Below are positions 43,874 to 53,490 of a stretch of DNA of 64,000 bases, in pieces. The position numbers and the translations under genes are program-made. Positions within the stretch are counted from its first letter, which is position 1. The number at the start of each line of letters is the position of its first letter. The stretch is taken from contig JAWKUB010000009.1 in the NCBI GenBank assembly GCA_041398745.1, positions 1 to 64,000 on the forward strand, read 5' to 3'. The DNA is from JACKHO01 sp041398745. GTDB lineage: Bacteria > Planctomycetota > Planctomycetia > Planctomycetales > Planctomycetaceae. The notes beneath the pieces were generated by a model. That model was not told the DNA's origin. It saw only the letters and a list, made by a program, of their open reading frames with translations, and did not search any database.

Positions 43874-45046
43874 TTGAATCAGGCAAGCCAACTCGACTCC
43901 CCTTCCCGTCCCACCATGCCAGTCAACGCCGCGTACATTCATGTGCCGTTCTGCGTGCACAAGTGTGGCTACTGTGACTTCACAGTCATTGCTGGCCGAG
44001 ATGATTTGGCCGACGCCTATCTGGAGGCGCTGGAGCTAGAACTCCGTTCGGAACTACGCGAACCGCATCCCGTCGAGACGTTGTTCATTGGAGGTGGTAC
44101 GCCGACTCAACTCAACGTGCCGCAGTTGACTCGCCTGCTGGAACTGCTGGCAACCTGGCTGCCAGTTCGTAACGGCGGCGAGTTCAGTGTGGAAGCGAAT
44201 CCCACGGGACTGACTCCGGAGAAAATGGACGTGCTCTACAAAGGCGGTGTGAATCGAGTCAGTCTGGGAGTGCAATCGTTCCAGCAGCAGGAACTGAAGG
44301 TCCTCGAACGCGATCACACGCCCGACGACGTGACCCGCGTTGTATCCGAACTTAAATCGGCTGGTCTGACAAACGTTGCCATCGACCTCATTTACGCCAT
44401 TCCGGGTCAGTCGCTGCCGCATTGGCAGGAGAACATTGCCGCCACCGTTGAGTTGAGTCCTTCACACATTTCGACGTATGGCCTGACCTTTGAGCGTGGC
44501 ACCAAATTCTGGAGTCGACTGCAACACGGCGACCTCAGCCGGGCTGACGATGAACTGGAACGCAGCATGTACGCCTGGGCCATGGACGAACTGCCCCGGC
44601 AGGGATTCGGCCAGTACGAACTCTCAAACTATGCCCGGCCCGGCCGCGAATGTCGACACAACCGCGTGTACTGGAATGCTGAGCCCTACCTGGGATTCGG
44701 GCCCGGCGCTGCCGCGTTCGATGGTACCAAGCGGACAACGCGTCACCGCAGCACAACGACCTGGATTCGAAACACACTCGCTGGACAACCCACACTCTCT
44801 GATGAAGAAACTCTCACCCGCGAAGTTCGGGCGCGCGAAGCGGTCATGCTGGGACTTAGACAAACCGCCGGAATTTCTCTGAGCGATTACGAGTCCACGT
44901 ACGGCCATTCTGTTCGTGACCTGAGCCCCATTTGTTACGACCAGTTTCTCGAAATGGAATGGCTCGCGCAGTCAAACGGTCACGTGCAACTCACGCGCGA
45001 AGGCCGCTTCGTCGCCGACACGGTGATGTCAGAATTTCTCGTGTGA
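43874..45046 (+). CDS. hemW: HemW-like radical SAM protein (coproporphyrinogen III oxidase-like)
   Basis: 390 residues. HemW is a radical SAM protein with a 4Fe-4S cluster that delivers haem and is often annotated as anaerobic coproporphyrinogen oxidase. The cluster motif C-VHK-C-GY-C is at 27, 31 and 34 (HVPFCVHKCGYCDF), followed by ETLFIGGGTPTQLN and FSVEANP. The first Cys is preceded by YIHVPFC, as in HemW. The start is TTG at 43874, preceded by GGGGGA at a suitable distance and only 5 bases after the previous stop codon. ATG 43916 lacks an SD. A true HemN would show an extra cysteine in the motif (CxxxCxxCxC), which is absent here. Confidence 0.9.
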   Translation: MNQASQLDSPSRPTMPVNAAYIHVPFCVHKCGYCDFTVIAGRDDLADAYLEALELELRSELREPHPVETLFIGGGTPTQLNVPQLTRLLELLATWLPVRNGGEFSVEANPTGLTPEKMDVLYKGGVNRVSLGVQSFQQQELKVLERDHTPDDVTRVVSELKSAGLTNVAIDLIYAIPGQSLPHWQENIAATVELSPSHISTYGLTFERGTKFWSRLQHGDLSRADDELERSMYAWAMDELPRQGFGQYELSNYARPGRECRHNRVYWNAEPYLGFGPGAAAFDGTKRTTRHRSTTTWIRNTLAGQPTLSDEETLTREVRAREAVMLGLRQTAGISLSDYESTYGHSVRDLSPICYDQFLEMEWLAQSNGHVQLTREGRFVADTVMSEFLV

Positions 45047-45094
45047 TGCAGAATCGTGATACACAAGTCGCGCTGCGTTGCATCCCGTCAGCAG

Positions 45095-46348
45095 CTATCG
45101 CTTTGTCGGATATTGAACCACGGTCATTTTCCCGTAGCCAGCGGGCCAGCGGCTGTCGGCTTCTACCTCGCCAACGAAGTCCTCTTCATTGAGTTCAGCG
45201 GTGAAATTCCGCTGAAGTTTTCCCGTCCGGTCGACGTACAATTTGATGAGATAACGTCCGGGCGGCAGTCGCTGACCTTTGATTTCATTGGCCCACTTGC
45301 TGTCTCTGGGAGCAGTGAGGCTGAGTGAGTGCTGCCACAGTTTTCCCTTTCCAAATACGGGTCGATCTGAGGTCGCCACACGGAATTCAGACCAGCCCGA
45401 ATCAGTTTCACGGTACAGGTCAGCCTGCAGCAGCATTTTATCGAACGACTCCGGCACCCCCTCGATTTTCAGCCAGATATCCGTCACGACGGAAAGTTCG
45501 CCGTTTGACTTGGGGAGTTCCTCCGTTAATTTGTATTTCCCCGCCACGACGGCGGCGTAGTCATCAATGAAGCGACGAAACTGCTTGTAGCTGCGATCAC
45601 CCACCACCATTTTCTGCCCACCGCCATGCTCCACCTGCATGGTCGGTTTCGTGAGCAGCAGACTCCCTTCCGGCTTCTTCGGATCAATAATGCCGTGCTC
45701 AAGCATGTAGGCCAGCGTTGCTGCGGGATCATTCAATTTGATCCAGGAGACCTGCTCTCCGTGCTCCTTCACCTGTTTCTGATTTCTGTCCGGTGAATGA
45801 CAGGCCGCGCAGCGTCCCACTTCAGTCCAGATATTCTCCATGAACGACGCCAACACACGGTCCTGCCGTGCATGACGAATGACTTCGTCCGGGATTTGTG
45901 GCCCAATGGGCTCCGCTTTAACTGATGAATTCAAAACTTTCGGATCACTCACTGCAGCCTGAATCCAGGCTCGAAACGCTTCGTATTCCAGGCGACGCAC
46001 TTTCTCTGTGACCAGATTCGGCTTTTCTGGAGCCCGCGAAATGAACTGCAGTAGCTTGGAATTGTCGGGCTTGTTGACGTCAATCAGTCCGCCAGCAACG
46101 AGTGACGCGAACGTTTCCGTCTGCGTTGGCCGAATGTACTCCTTCAGGTCGACGCCGCTGAGATGGCATTCCGAACAACTCGATGGCTTCTGTGACTGCA
46201 GGATGGGGAGAATGCGCTGTTCGAAAACCGCGAGCGAATTTGTTCCCTCTGTCTGCACTGGCGATTGCCCCGCAGCCAATGGCGGTCCCATAAGAAGAAA
46301 AACACCAACTGCATAGGGGAGAGCAAGGACCAGTGCGTGGGGCTTCAT
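45095..46348 (-). CDS. Secreted protein with two c-type haem motifs
   Basis: 417 residues. A signal peptide (about 5-27) is followed by two CxxCH haem-binding motifs, CSECH (58-62) and CAACH (180-184). This matches planctomycete cytochrome-c-like domains often seen with DUF1549/DUF1553 proteins, though no such neighbour is here. The first domain includes LPILQSQKPSSC, typical of that class. The last 150 residues look beta-rich and unassigned. The start at 46348 was chosen for the signal peptide; the 30 residues upstream look non-coding. It lies just after hemW (convergent). Electron-transfer partner unknown. Confidence 0.83.
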   Translation of the reverse strand: MKPHALVLALPYAVGVFLLMGPPLAAGQSPVQTEGTNSLAVFEQRILPILQSQKPSSCSECHLSGVDLKEYIRPTQTETFASLVAGGLIDVNKPDNSKLLQFISRAPEKPNLVTEKVRRLEYEAFRAWIQAAVSDPKVLNSSVKAEPIGPQIPDEVIRHARQDRVLASFMENIWTEVGRCAACHSPDRNQKQVKEHGEQVSWIKLNDPAATLAYMLEHGIIDPKKPEGSLLLTKPTMQVEHGGGQKMVVGDRSYKQFRRFIDDYAAVVAGKYKLTEELPKSNGELSVVTDIWLKIEGVPESFDKMLLQADLYRETDSGWSEFRVATSDRPVFGKGKLWQHSLSLTAPRDSKWANEIKGQRLPPGRYLIKLYVDRTGKLQRNFTAELNEEDFVGEVEADSRWPAGYGKMTVVQYPTKR

Positions 46349-46385
46349 GTCGGGGCAATTCTTCAGAAGGATGATAACGAACACA

Positions 46386-47495
46386 TCAATCGTTCGCGCT
46401 GCTTTGCGGTGACGTTTCGCTGCGATCGAGTTCTTCAAACTCCGAGGTCGCTCGATTTAGCTCTCTTTGTAGTCGATCCAGTCGCCATTTTCTTCTCAAA
46501 TCACTCGACTCGGACTGAGCACCATCTTCTTGCTCAGTTTCGAGGCGAGAGATCATTTCCTGGAGGCGATCAATACGGTCCGCCAAAAGCGCTTTTTGAA
46601 AAATGGCTCCATCGGGTGAGTTCTGGACGCCATCAGAGATCCGTGCATTCTCGTCGAGCCGACTCGGTAGCACGGCCTGAGTCGGGTCAACCTGTCGCTG
46701 ATTCATGAATGACGGCGACACAATTTCAATGCGGGCCGAGTGCAGAATTTCGAGCATCATTTCACGCAGTCGCGAGGTGGCGCCCAGCAGGTGGCATTTT
46801 GTGTCCTCTAGTGTTCCGGCAATGCGGTAGGTCACGGAGAAGTCACCAAGCTCCAGAATCTGAACAAACGGTTTGGTCAGGCCAGCGTCTTCGGCGGCCT
46901 GCACGAGCAACGCGGCAATTCTGCGTTGCCCGTGGTCATAACCGAGGGAAACGGTCGCCGAAATGACGGTTCCTTTGGAACTGATGACTCGTACCGGATT
47001 GGTGACCAGGAACATGCTTGGCAATGTCACCAAGTCGCTTTCCGGTGTTTGAATTTCCGTATGAAACAGGGTGATTTTCGACACACGGCCTTTGTGGTCG
47101 CCCACTTCAATAAAGTCTCCCGGCCCAAAGTTTCCGACTTTTCGCAGCATAATTCCCGCCATGGCATTGCTGACAAAAGACGTTGACGCCACAGCGATTG
47201 CTGCGGAAATTGCGAGCCCGAACAACCCTGCAATAATCTGAACGACGTTGGCTTCACCGTCGTCAATTCCCTGATAGGCAGCCACCATAATCAAGAGAAC
47301 GAGCAGACCAGAGAGTGCAATAATTCCCCGCTTCGCATAACGCGTCCACTGGCTGGTTGACTTTCCTGTTTCGTCCGGAATCGACCGAACATAGACAACG
47401 GCCAGACAGGCAATCGCCAGTAAATTCAGCACCAGCAAAAACGGAATGTGCGAGATGCTGAGGATGTCAACGAAGAATTGAAGTACTACCTGCAT
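46386..47495 (-). CDS. MscS-family mechanosensitive channel protein
   Basis: 369 residues. Hydrophobic helices lie at about 12-36, 60-80 and 88-115. The third is glycine/alanine-rich (AGLFGLAISAAIAVASTSFV), as expected for the pore helix. It is followed by the MscS beta domain (GDFIEVGDHKGRVSKITLFH, then LVTLPSMFLVTNPV). Beyond residue 270 it carries a charged tail with coiled-coil potential (DRIDRLQEMISRLETEQED). MscS channels open on hypo-osmotic shock. The start at 47495 has GGGAA upstream. It is in the same direction as the di-haem-motif gene downstream, 37 bases apart. Confidence 0.87.
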   Translation of the reverse strand: MQVVLQFFVDILSISHIPFLLVLNLLAIACLAVVYVRSIPDETGKSTSQWTRYAKRGIIALSGLLVLLIMVAAYQGIDDGEANVVQIIAGLFGLAISAAIAVASTSFVSNAMAGIMLRKVGNFGPGDFIEVGDHKGRVSKITLFHTEIQTPESDLVTLPSMFLVTNPVRVISSKGTVISATVSLGYDHGQRRIAALLVQAAEDAGLTKPFVQILELGDFSVTYRIAGTLEDTKCHLLGATSRLREMMLEILHSARIEIVSPSFMNQRQVDPTQAVLPSRLDENARISDGVQNSPDGAIFQKALLADRIDRLQEMISRLETEQEDGAQSESSDLRRKWRLDRLQRELNRATSEFEELDRSETSPQSSAND

Positions 47496-47611
47496 GAAGA
47501 GTTCCCGCCGTTTCGGCATCGAGATGAGGGAGCATCATTTCAGGCAATACAGTCTACTGCACCGATCCACATCGAGCGAATTACGCGAAGGCGGTTTTAC
47601 TTCAACCCGAA

Positions 47612-48031
47612 CTATTCGTACGTTTTCCCTCGAATCCAGTACACGCCGGCGGAAATGCACAGTACTGCGAATCCAATTCCGCCGACGAGTTCGGTTTTGC
47701 CGTTGATTAATGCAATCGTCGAACCCAGGATGATCAGGCCGCCCAATCCCAGGGCGAGGACTCCCATAATTTGACGCCAGCCAAACACAAAGCCACCGCT
47801 TCGCTTACCCCGTTTGCGATTACGATTGCCACGACTCCCACGCGAACGCGCAGGCGGTTCGTCGAAATCATCCTCGACCTCGTCTTCCAGAAAGTCGTCT
47901 TCATCAACCTCCGCTGCCCCACCAGCCGGCACAGCCAGTGGCTTAGAACATTGCGGGCAACGAATCTTCTTTCCGGCGAGGGAGTCTTTTAACTTCAGCT
48001 GCTTTCCGCAGCGACACTTGGCAACAATCAT
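47612..48031 (-). CDS. Small zinc-ribbon membrane protein
   Basis: 139 residues. The N-terminus is a zinc ribbon (KCRCGKQLKLKDSLAGKKIR then CPQC), followed by an acidic stretch (EVDEDDFLEDEVEDDFDE), a basic Arg/Gly/Lys stretch (SRGSRGNRNRKRGKRSG), and two helices (about 90-110 and 115-135). Similar architectures, zinc ribbon plus charged linker plus membrane helices, are common in Planctomycetes and of unknown function. The start at 48031 has AGAGAGACC upstream. Single gene. Confidence 0.75.
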   Translation of the reverse strand: MIVAKCRCGKQLKLKDSLAGKKIRCPQCSKPLAVPAGGAAEVDEDDFLEDEVEDDFDEPPARSRGSRGNRNRKRGKRSGGFVFGWRQIMGVLALGLGGLIILGSTIALINGKTELVGGIGFAVLCISAGVYWIRGKTYE

Positions 48032-48090
48032 GGTCTCTCTGACCGCCTGAAGCGTAGTGGGCAACAAATCGTACACTTGTACGCATCAGG

Positions 48091-49530
48091 TTAGCCGGAA
48101 GCTGGAAGTTTTTCCAGATCGGCCCGCGAAGTCGAGTAGGTTTCGTGAAACGCCATGGCGTGTTGGTCGGGCGTGAGTTCATGCAATGAGCAAAACTCCG
48201 TGTAGAGGCCGGGCCACCAGTTCTCATGCTCCGTGAGGCCTTCCTCTTTCCAGGCGGACCAGTTCATGAGCACTTTTGACCAGCAGGCGTCACCATACTT
48301 CAACGCTTCGTTGATGTCTGCAAATTCGCTGACGTACCAGTCTCGACCAATACGGGCATGCAAAACTTCGTCGGCCCAGTCAAAGTCCTGGAAGACTTTG
48401 GAGAGACCATCACCCGAGGCGGTTCCGACTTCCCATTCAAAGCGTTTGCCGGTTTTGGTCATGAGTCCCTGTTCAATGAAGAACAGCACCGCGTGGCGTT
48501 CCCACGCGTCGAGCTGCGTATTCAGACCGAGCGCCCAGGTGTGATTGACTCGCACAAACTGTGGCCAGTCAATTCCCAATGATACAAAGCCGACTTCGCC
48601 AAGCATGGCGTGTCGCGCTTCATCCCACAACTGACGCGTCATGTCGCGGTAGTAGCCCCACGGCTTGTCCGGCGTTTCTGCCAGAATGGTGGCCATCATT
48701 TCCGGCACATCGATTTCCCGCAGACGTTTGAAGTACATCATGAGCGTTTTGTCGCGGGGATGAAATTTCTCATCGTACAAAAACTCTTCAGCGTGGACGC
48801 CCATGTTGTAAGGGTCGGCGAAACGCTCGTCCCGTTGCGGAATTTTCTCAATGGGCCGCGGCGAGTCGGCGTACTTCACCTCGTATGCCCTCGATTCGGC
48901 AGACTGAGTCCCATCCAGATCCCCCGAGCATGCCAGCATGACGCGAAGATTGTCCAGCCAAGGTTGAGCCGCTTCAGGAAGTGGCAACCGTGACAGAGCT
49001 TCGCTCCCGTACTCGGCAACTTCATCGAATTCGACTTTCGCAAACCGCAACAGTCGCCAAGTCGGATGGTCGGCCAGCTTGTTTGTGTCGGCCATGTACC
49101 GTTCGAGTGATTGCACTAACGCCGGGACGATCACACCGTAAACGCCGTGCAGGAATTCTTCCGTCGTCGGCGCGAACTGGATTTCTCGCAGCAAAACGTC
49201 GAGATGGAGATTTGGGATTTTCTCAAGGCCGAGCGGTGGTTGCCGCATTTCGCTGATCCGCTCACGTAGAGCGGTGCAATGTTCAGCGGCGTAATGGGCG
49301 TGCAGACTGAACCCCATTTTTAGTTCGTAAATGGGTTCGCCCGGAATGCGCCAGGTCAGCATTTCCATCAGTCGGCGAAACGCAAAATGCAGACGCAACA
49401 ATCGCTGCACGCATTCCTCAACCCCCATGCCAGCGTCGACCGCCTCTTCAAACGCACACACACCAGCCAGGGCGGGTAAATCATGCAGCGGCTTGTAAGT
49501 CTTGAGCAAGTCATTTGCGGGAGATGTCAT
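48091..49530 (-). CDS. Ferritin-like protein of unknown function
   Basis: 479 residues. Three helices carry carboxylate/His patterns typical of diiron ferritin-fold proteins: YAAEHCTALRERI (Glu83-His84), WDEARHAMLGEVGF (303-307 is DEARH) and DEVLHARIG later on. The rest is helical and unassigned. The ribosome site AGGAGAGAGAACC is strong, right before the ATG. No signal peptide or helical membrane segment. It lies upstream of the small zinc-ribbon gene and downstream of ligA on the same strand, with about 38 bases to ligA's stop. The diiron call is an inference from motif spacing. Confidence 0.7.
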   Translation of the reverse strand: MTSPANDLLKTYKPLHDLPALAGVCAFEEAVDAGMGVEECVQRLLRLHFAFRRLMEMLTWRIPGEPIYELKMGFSLHAHYAAEHCTALRERISEMRQPPLGLEKIPNLHLDVLLREIQFAPTTEEFLHGVYGVIVPALVQSLERYMADTNKLADHPTWRLLRFAKVEFDEVAEYGSEALSRLPLPEAAQPWLDNLRVMLACSGDLDGTQSAESRAYEVKYADSPRPIEKIPQRDERFADPYNMGVHAEEFLYDEKFHPRDKTLMMYFKRLREIDVPEMMATILAETPDKPWGYYRDMTRQLWDEARHAMLGEVGFVSLGIDWPQFVRVNHTWALGLNTQLDAWERHAVLFFIEQGLMTKTGKRFEWEVGTASGDGLSKVFQDFDWADEVLHARIGRDWYVSEFADINEALKYGDACWSKVLMNWSAWKEEGLTEHENWWPGLYTEFCSLHELTPDQHAMAFHETYSTSRADLEKLPASG

Positions 49531-49568
49531 GGTTCTCTCTCCTGATATTCAGTTGGCGGAGTGTTTTT

Positions 49569-51596
49569 TCATTCCGCCGAGGTTTGAATGAGTGCGAGGA
49601 AGTCCTCTTCGGTCAGCACCTGGATTCCGAGTTCTTCGGCCTTCGCCAGTTTACTGCCAGCCTTTTCTCCAGCGACAACGAAATCTGTCTTTTTGGATAC
49701 ACTGCTCGCCGGCTTGCCGCCATGCAGCCGAATCGCTTCCTGGATTGATTCTCGCGTGAACTGCACAAGAGTCCCCGTGACGACAATCGACTTGCCTGCC
49801 AGTATCTGATTTGAGCTGCCATCGGCCTCGTCCGACTGAACGACCGGTTCGCCGAAATTGAGACCAAATCCCCGCAGCTCTTCAATGAGTTCACGGACGG
49901 TCGGCGTCTGAAAGAAATCGACAACCGCTTTGGCAATGACGTCTCCAATTTCATCGACGGCAGCCAGCGACTCAACCGACTGCTTCATGATTTCATCGAG
50001 CGTGCCAAATCGATCGGCCAGCAGGCGGGCATTGCTGGTGCCGATATGTCGGATGTTCAGCGCGGTCAGCAGTCGCCATAAGGGGCGTTCTTTACTCGCT
50101 TCGATGCCTGCCAGCAACTTATCAGCGGAGCGGACCTGCATCCGTTCGAGGGCGATTAAATCATCGCGGCGACTTTTGAGGCGATAGATGTCGGCATAGC
50201 TCCGCAGGAAGCCAGCTTCAATGAGCTGCTCAATTCGCTTGATCCCCATGCCATCGATGTCCATCGCACCGCGCGAAGCGAAGAACACGAGACGTTCCCG
50301 AATTTGGGCCGGGCATTCGATGTTCAGGCACCGAATGTAGACACCTCCCTCGTCCTGTTTGACCGGACCATTACAGACCGGGCAAGCTTCAGGAAACTCG
50401 AAGCGTACTTCGGTTCCATCGCGTCGATGTTCTTCAACCCGCAACACGTGGGGAATAATTTTCCCCGCCTTCTCCACGACGACCCAGTCGCCGACACAAA
50501 TTCCGAGTCGGCGGACTTCGTCGGCATTATGCAGGCTCGCCCGGGAAACGGTTGTCCCTGCAATCTGGACTGGTTCCAAATTTGCGACGGGAGTCAGCGT
50601 TCCCGTCTTTCCAACCTGGATTTCAATCGAGGCGACCTGCGTGACTGCCTCATAACGTTCCCACTTGTACGCAATGAGCCAGCGCGGGCTCTTGCTGGTG
50701 TTTCCCAGTTGTTCACGGAGCTCAAACTGACTCACTTTGATGACCAGTCCGTCCACTTCGATGTCGAGGTTGTGGACCTCTTCCATCATTTCCTGACATT
50801 GCTGCAGGACTGATTCAATGTCGGTGGCAATCCGCACGTCTGGCGTCGGTGGAATCCCGAAGTCTCGCAGTTGTGTCAGGTAGTCCTGATACGTCGTAAA
50901 ACTCGCGCCGTCAGTGGCACCAATTCCGTGAGCGAGGAACCTGAGTTTGCGGGCGTGACAAAGCTTGGGGTCGAGCAGCTTGAGTGCCCCGGCAGCCGTA
51001 TTGCGAGGATTGGCATAAGGCGTTTCACCACGCTTTTCCTGTTCCGCCTGCAGGTGAGCGAAGTCCGAGTTTGCGATGTACGCCTCGCCACGCACTTCCA
51101 TGAGCGCGGGCACATTCCCGCCAGTCAGCCCGAGTGGTACGCCGCCAATGGTCCGAGCGTTATGGGTGACGTCATCACCGAACTGTCCGTCGCCGCGCGT
51201 GAGTGCCTGGACGAGGTGCCCGTTTTCGTAAATCAGAGCGAGGGCCACGCCGTCGATTTTGTATTCAATGGAGTATTCGCATTGTGCGTCAGGGAGAAGT
51301 TTCCGGATGCGTTGTTCGAACTCTCGAACTTCCTCTTCGGAGTAGGAGTTGTCGATCGACAGCATGGGCAACCGGTGTGCGACGGTCTCAAAGCCCTCGA
51401 TTGGTTCGCCGCCGACCTTGTGCGTGGGACTGTCTGGCGAGTCCAGTTCGGGATGCTGCAGCTCCAGTGCCTCCAGCCGCTTCAGCAGTTTGTCGAACTC
51501 CAGGTCCGTAATTTCCGGTCGGGCGTCGACGTAATACAACCGGTTGTGCCGATTGATTTCGCGGCGGAGTTCATCAACTTCTTCACGAGGCGACAT
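49569..51596 (-). CDS. ligA: NAD+-dependent DNA ligase
   Basis: 675 residues. LigA seals nicks with NAD+. The adenylation Lys113 lies in YKIDGVAL. The Ia segment (EINRHNRLYYVDARPEI), the adenylation and OB segments, a C4 zinc finger (CPVCNGPVKQDEGGVYIRC, then CPAQ), helix-hairpin-helix segments, and a C-terminal BRCT (KSIVVTGTLVQFTRESIQEA) are all present. The length is normal. The start at 51596 (MSPREEVDELR) matches the family; the 46 codons upstream do not look like protein. Single gene, with a 413-base gap before the next plus-strand gene. Confidence 0.97.
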   Translation of the reverse strand: MSPREEVDELRREINRHNRLYYVDARPEITDLEFDKLLKRLEALELQHPELDSPDSPTHKVGGEPIEGFETVAHRLPMLSIDNSYSEEEVREFEQRIRKLLPDAQCEYSIEYKIDGVALALIYENGHLVQALTRGDGQFGDDVTHNARTIGGVPLGLTGGNVPALMEVRGEAYIANSDFAHLQAEQEKRGETPYANPRNTAAGALKLLDPKLCHARKLRFLAHGIGATDGASFTTYQDYLTQLRDFGIPPTPDVRIATDIESVLQQCQEMMEEVHNLDIEVDGLVIKVSQFELREQLGNTSKSPRWLIAYKWERYEAVTQVASIEIQVGKTGTLTPVANLEPVQIAGTTVSRASLHNADEVRRLGICVGDWVVVEKAGKIIPHVLRVEEHRRDGTEVRFEFPEACPVCNGPVKQDEGGVYIRCLNIECPAQIRERLVFFASRGAMDIDGMGIKRIEQLIEAGFLRSYADIYRLKSRRDDLIALERMQVRSADKLLAGIEASKERPLWRLLTALNIRHIGTSNARLLADRFGTLDEIMKQSVESLAAVDEIGDVIAKAVVDFFQTPTVRELIEELRGFGLNFGEPVVQSDEADGSSNQILAGKSIVVTGTLVQFTRESIQEAIRLHGGKPASSVSKKTDFVVAGEKAGSKLAKAEELGIQVLTEEDFLALIQTSAE

Positions 51597-51758
51597 GGAG
51601 AATTCAGACAAATGTGGTGAGGGACGATAGAAACTGAACAGATCAATGATCAAAAGCAATGAGAAGCATAAAGGCCGGGGGGCGAATCGGCGAGTATGGG
51701 AGGCGCACAAGGCATTTTGACCAGTTGTTTTCAACGGCGGCTCCCAGTGCGCCGGTTA

Positions 51759-51865
51759 GTTGAGATGGTTGAATGTGGCTTCGCCACGGTTGAGATAGTT
51801 GAGCAGCACGAAAAAAAGCAAAGCAGAGCACGTCACCGTTCAATTCAACCATCAACCATCTCAAC
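51759..51865. repeat. Inverted repeat around GTTGAGATGGTTGA
   Basis: GTTGAGATGGTTGA (51759-51772) is exactly the reverse complement of TCAACCATCTCAAC (51852-51865). Further CAACCGTCTCAAC-like copies occur on the right side. It lies in the 51597-52010 gap; nothing else is recognised there. Confidence 0.5.
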
Positions 51866-52010
51866 GTGCTCTCGCACCTCAACCGTCTCAACCTTTTTCA
51901 CATTCAACCCTCCATTCCCAAACCGCAATTGAAACCGCATTCCTTCTGCCGGTATGATTTGGAGACGGTCGATTCACCCACTGTCATCTGACAGGAAGAA
52001 CGAACAGCGC

Positions 52011-53456
52011 ATGACGTACCTTCCGCAGCATCCCGGATTCACTCGACGCACAGCCCTGCAGGCAGGCAGCATTGGCCTGCTGGGACTGGGGATGAATCAT
52101 GTCTCGGCATTGCGGGCTGCGGCGTCAGAAACGGGGCCAGTGCCGGCAGTGAAGTCGGTCATTTACATTTTCCTCTCGGGTGGTCTGGCACAGCATGAGA
52201 GCTTCGACATGAAGCCCACGGCGCCAGACACAATCCGTGGCGAGTTTGTGCCGATTTCAACGGCGACTCCCGGACTGCAAATTTGCGAACACCTGCCCAT
52301 GCTCGCGCAGCGGTCGAACAAGTGGTCGCTACTGCGATCACTGACGCACCCCTATCAGGAGCATTCACAAGGACACATGGTCATGCTGTCCGGCCGCACG
52401 CAGCTGCCGCCGACTTTTAATGCCAGCAAGCCGACCCCGCTCGACTGGCCCTCCATTGCAGCAATTGCAGGTGACCGCACTCAGCCTCGCAACAATCTTC
52501 CCCCGGCGGTCATTCTGCCGGAACATCTTATCCATCGCACGGGGCGTGTTATTCCGGGACAATTAGCCGGAATCATGGGTGATCGGCGGAATCCCTGGAT
52601 CATTGGTGCGTCACCATTTAATGGAACCACATACGGCGCGTTTCCCGAATACGAATTTCATCATGGCCGGGGCCGTGAGAATAAAGAGGGACTCGACTTT
52701 CAGGCTCCCAGTTTGTCGCTGCCACAGGGACTCGCACGTCCCAGGTTGGATGCGCGGCTCGACTTGTTGACGACACTCGAACATCAACGCCGTCGAATGG
52801 AAGTTGCAGCCACTGAGGTTAAGTTTGATACGCATCGCGAGGCAGCCATTTCGCTGTTAAACGATCCGAAAGTGCGAACGGCATTTGATGTTCGCTCGTC
52901 ACCCGCGGAAGTCTTGCAGCGCTACGGCGACAACTCGTTCGGCTGGTCGCTGCTCATGGCGCGTCGACTCGTTGCCGCGGGCGTGAATTTGGTGCAGGTC
53001 AACCTCGGCAATAATGAGACGTGGGATACGCACGGGAACGCCTTCCCGAATTTGAAAGACCTCCTGCTGCCACCCGCAGACCGGGCTGTCTCCGCCTTGC
53101 TGGATGACCTGGAAGAATCTGGCGAACTGGAAAACACGCTCATTGTCATGGCGGGCGAGTTTGGACGCACACCGAAAATCTCCCTGCTGCCGCAGCATTA
53201 CAAAGGTCCGGGACGCGACCATTGGGGCGGCGCACAGTCGGTGTTGTTCGCTGGCGGAGGCGTCCAGGGAGGCCGCGTGATTGGCTCGACCGACGCCGAC
53301 GGCGCCTATCCTGTGACAGATCCGCACACCCCCGAAGATTTCGCCGCCACCATCTACCACACCCTCGGCATTCCACCCGAAGCCGCCTGGTACGACGAAC
53401 TCTCGCGACCACACCATATCTATTACGGGCAACCGATTAGCGGATTGTTTGGATGA
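52011..53456 (+). CDS. DUF1501 family protein with Tat-type signal
   Basis: 481 residues. The N-terminus carries an RR signal (TRRTALQAGSIGLLGLGMNH), so it is probably exported by Tat. The DUF1501 domain is visible in YIFLSGGLAQHESFDMKP, LRSLTHPYQEHSQGHMVMLS, a middle VVAAGVNLVQVNLGNNETWD-like stretch, and MAGEFGRTPKISLLPQHYKG. DUF1501 belongs to the alkaline-phosphatase/sulfatase superfamily fold and is abundant in Planctomycetes, where it usually follows a DUF1549/DUF1553 gene; none is next to it here. The start at 52011 puts the signal in place; the frame is open to 51954. Confidence 0.93.
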   Translation: MTYLPQHPGFTRRTALQAGSIGLLGLGMNHVSALRAAASETGPVPAVKSVIYIFLSGGLAQHESFDMKPTAPDTIRGEFVPISTATPGLQICEHLPMLAQRSNKWSLLRSLTHPYQEHSQGHMVMLSGRTQLPPTFNASKPTPLDWPSIAAIAGDRTQPRNNLPPAVILPEHLIHRTGRVIPGQLAGIMGDRRNPWIIGASPFNGTTYGAFPEYEFHHGRGRENKEGLDFQAPSLSLPQGLARPRLDARLDLLTTLEHQRRRMEVAATEVKFDTHREAAISLLNDPKVRTAFDVRSSPAEVLQRYGDNSFGWSLLMARRLVAAGVNLVQVNLGNNETWDTHGNAFPNLKDLLLPPADRAVSALLDDLEESGELENTLIVMAGEFGRTPKISLLPQHYKGPGRDHWGGAQSVLFAGGGVQGGRVIGSTDADGAYPVTDPHTPEDFAATIYHTLGIPPEAAWYDELSRPHHIYYGQPISGLFG

Positions 53457-53490
53457 CGGTCACTTGGTCCCAGCCATCGCTGTTTCCATT

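Noticed and set aside
43874..45046. Oxygen-independent coproporphyrinogen III oxidase (HemN)
   Set aside because: The cluster motif lacks the extra cysteine of HemN (CxxxCxxCxC), so HemW is the better call.
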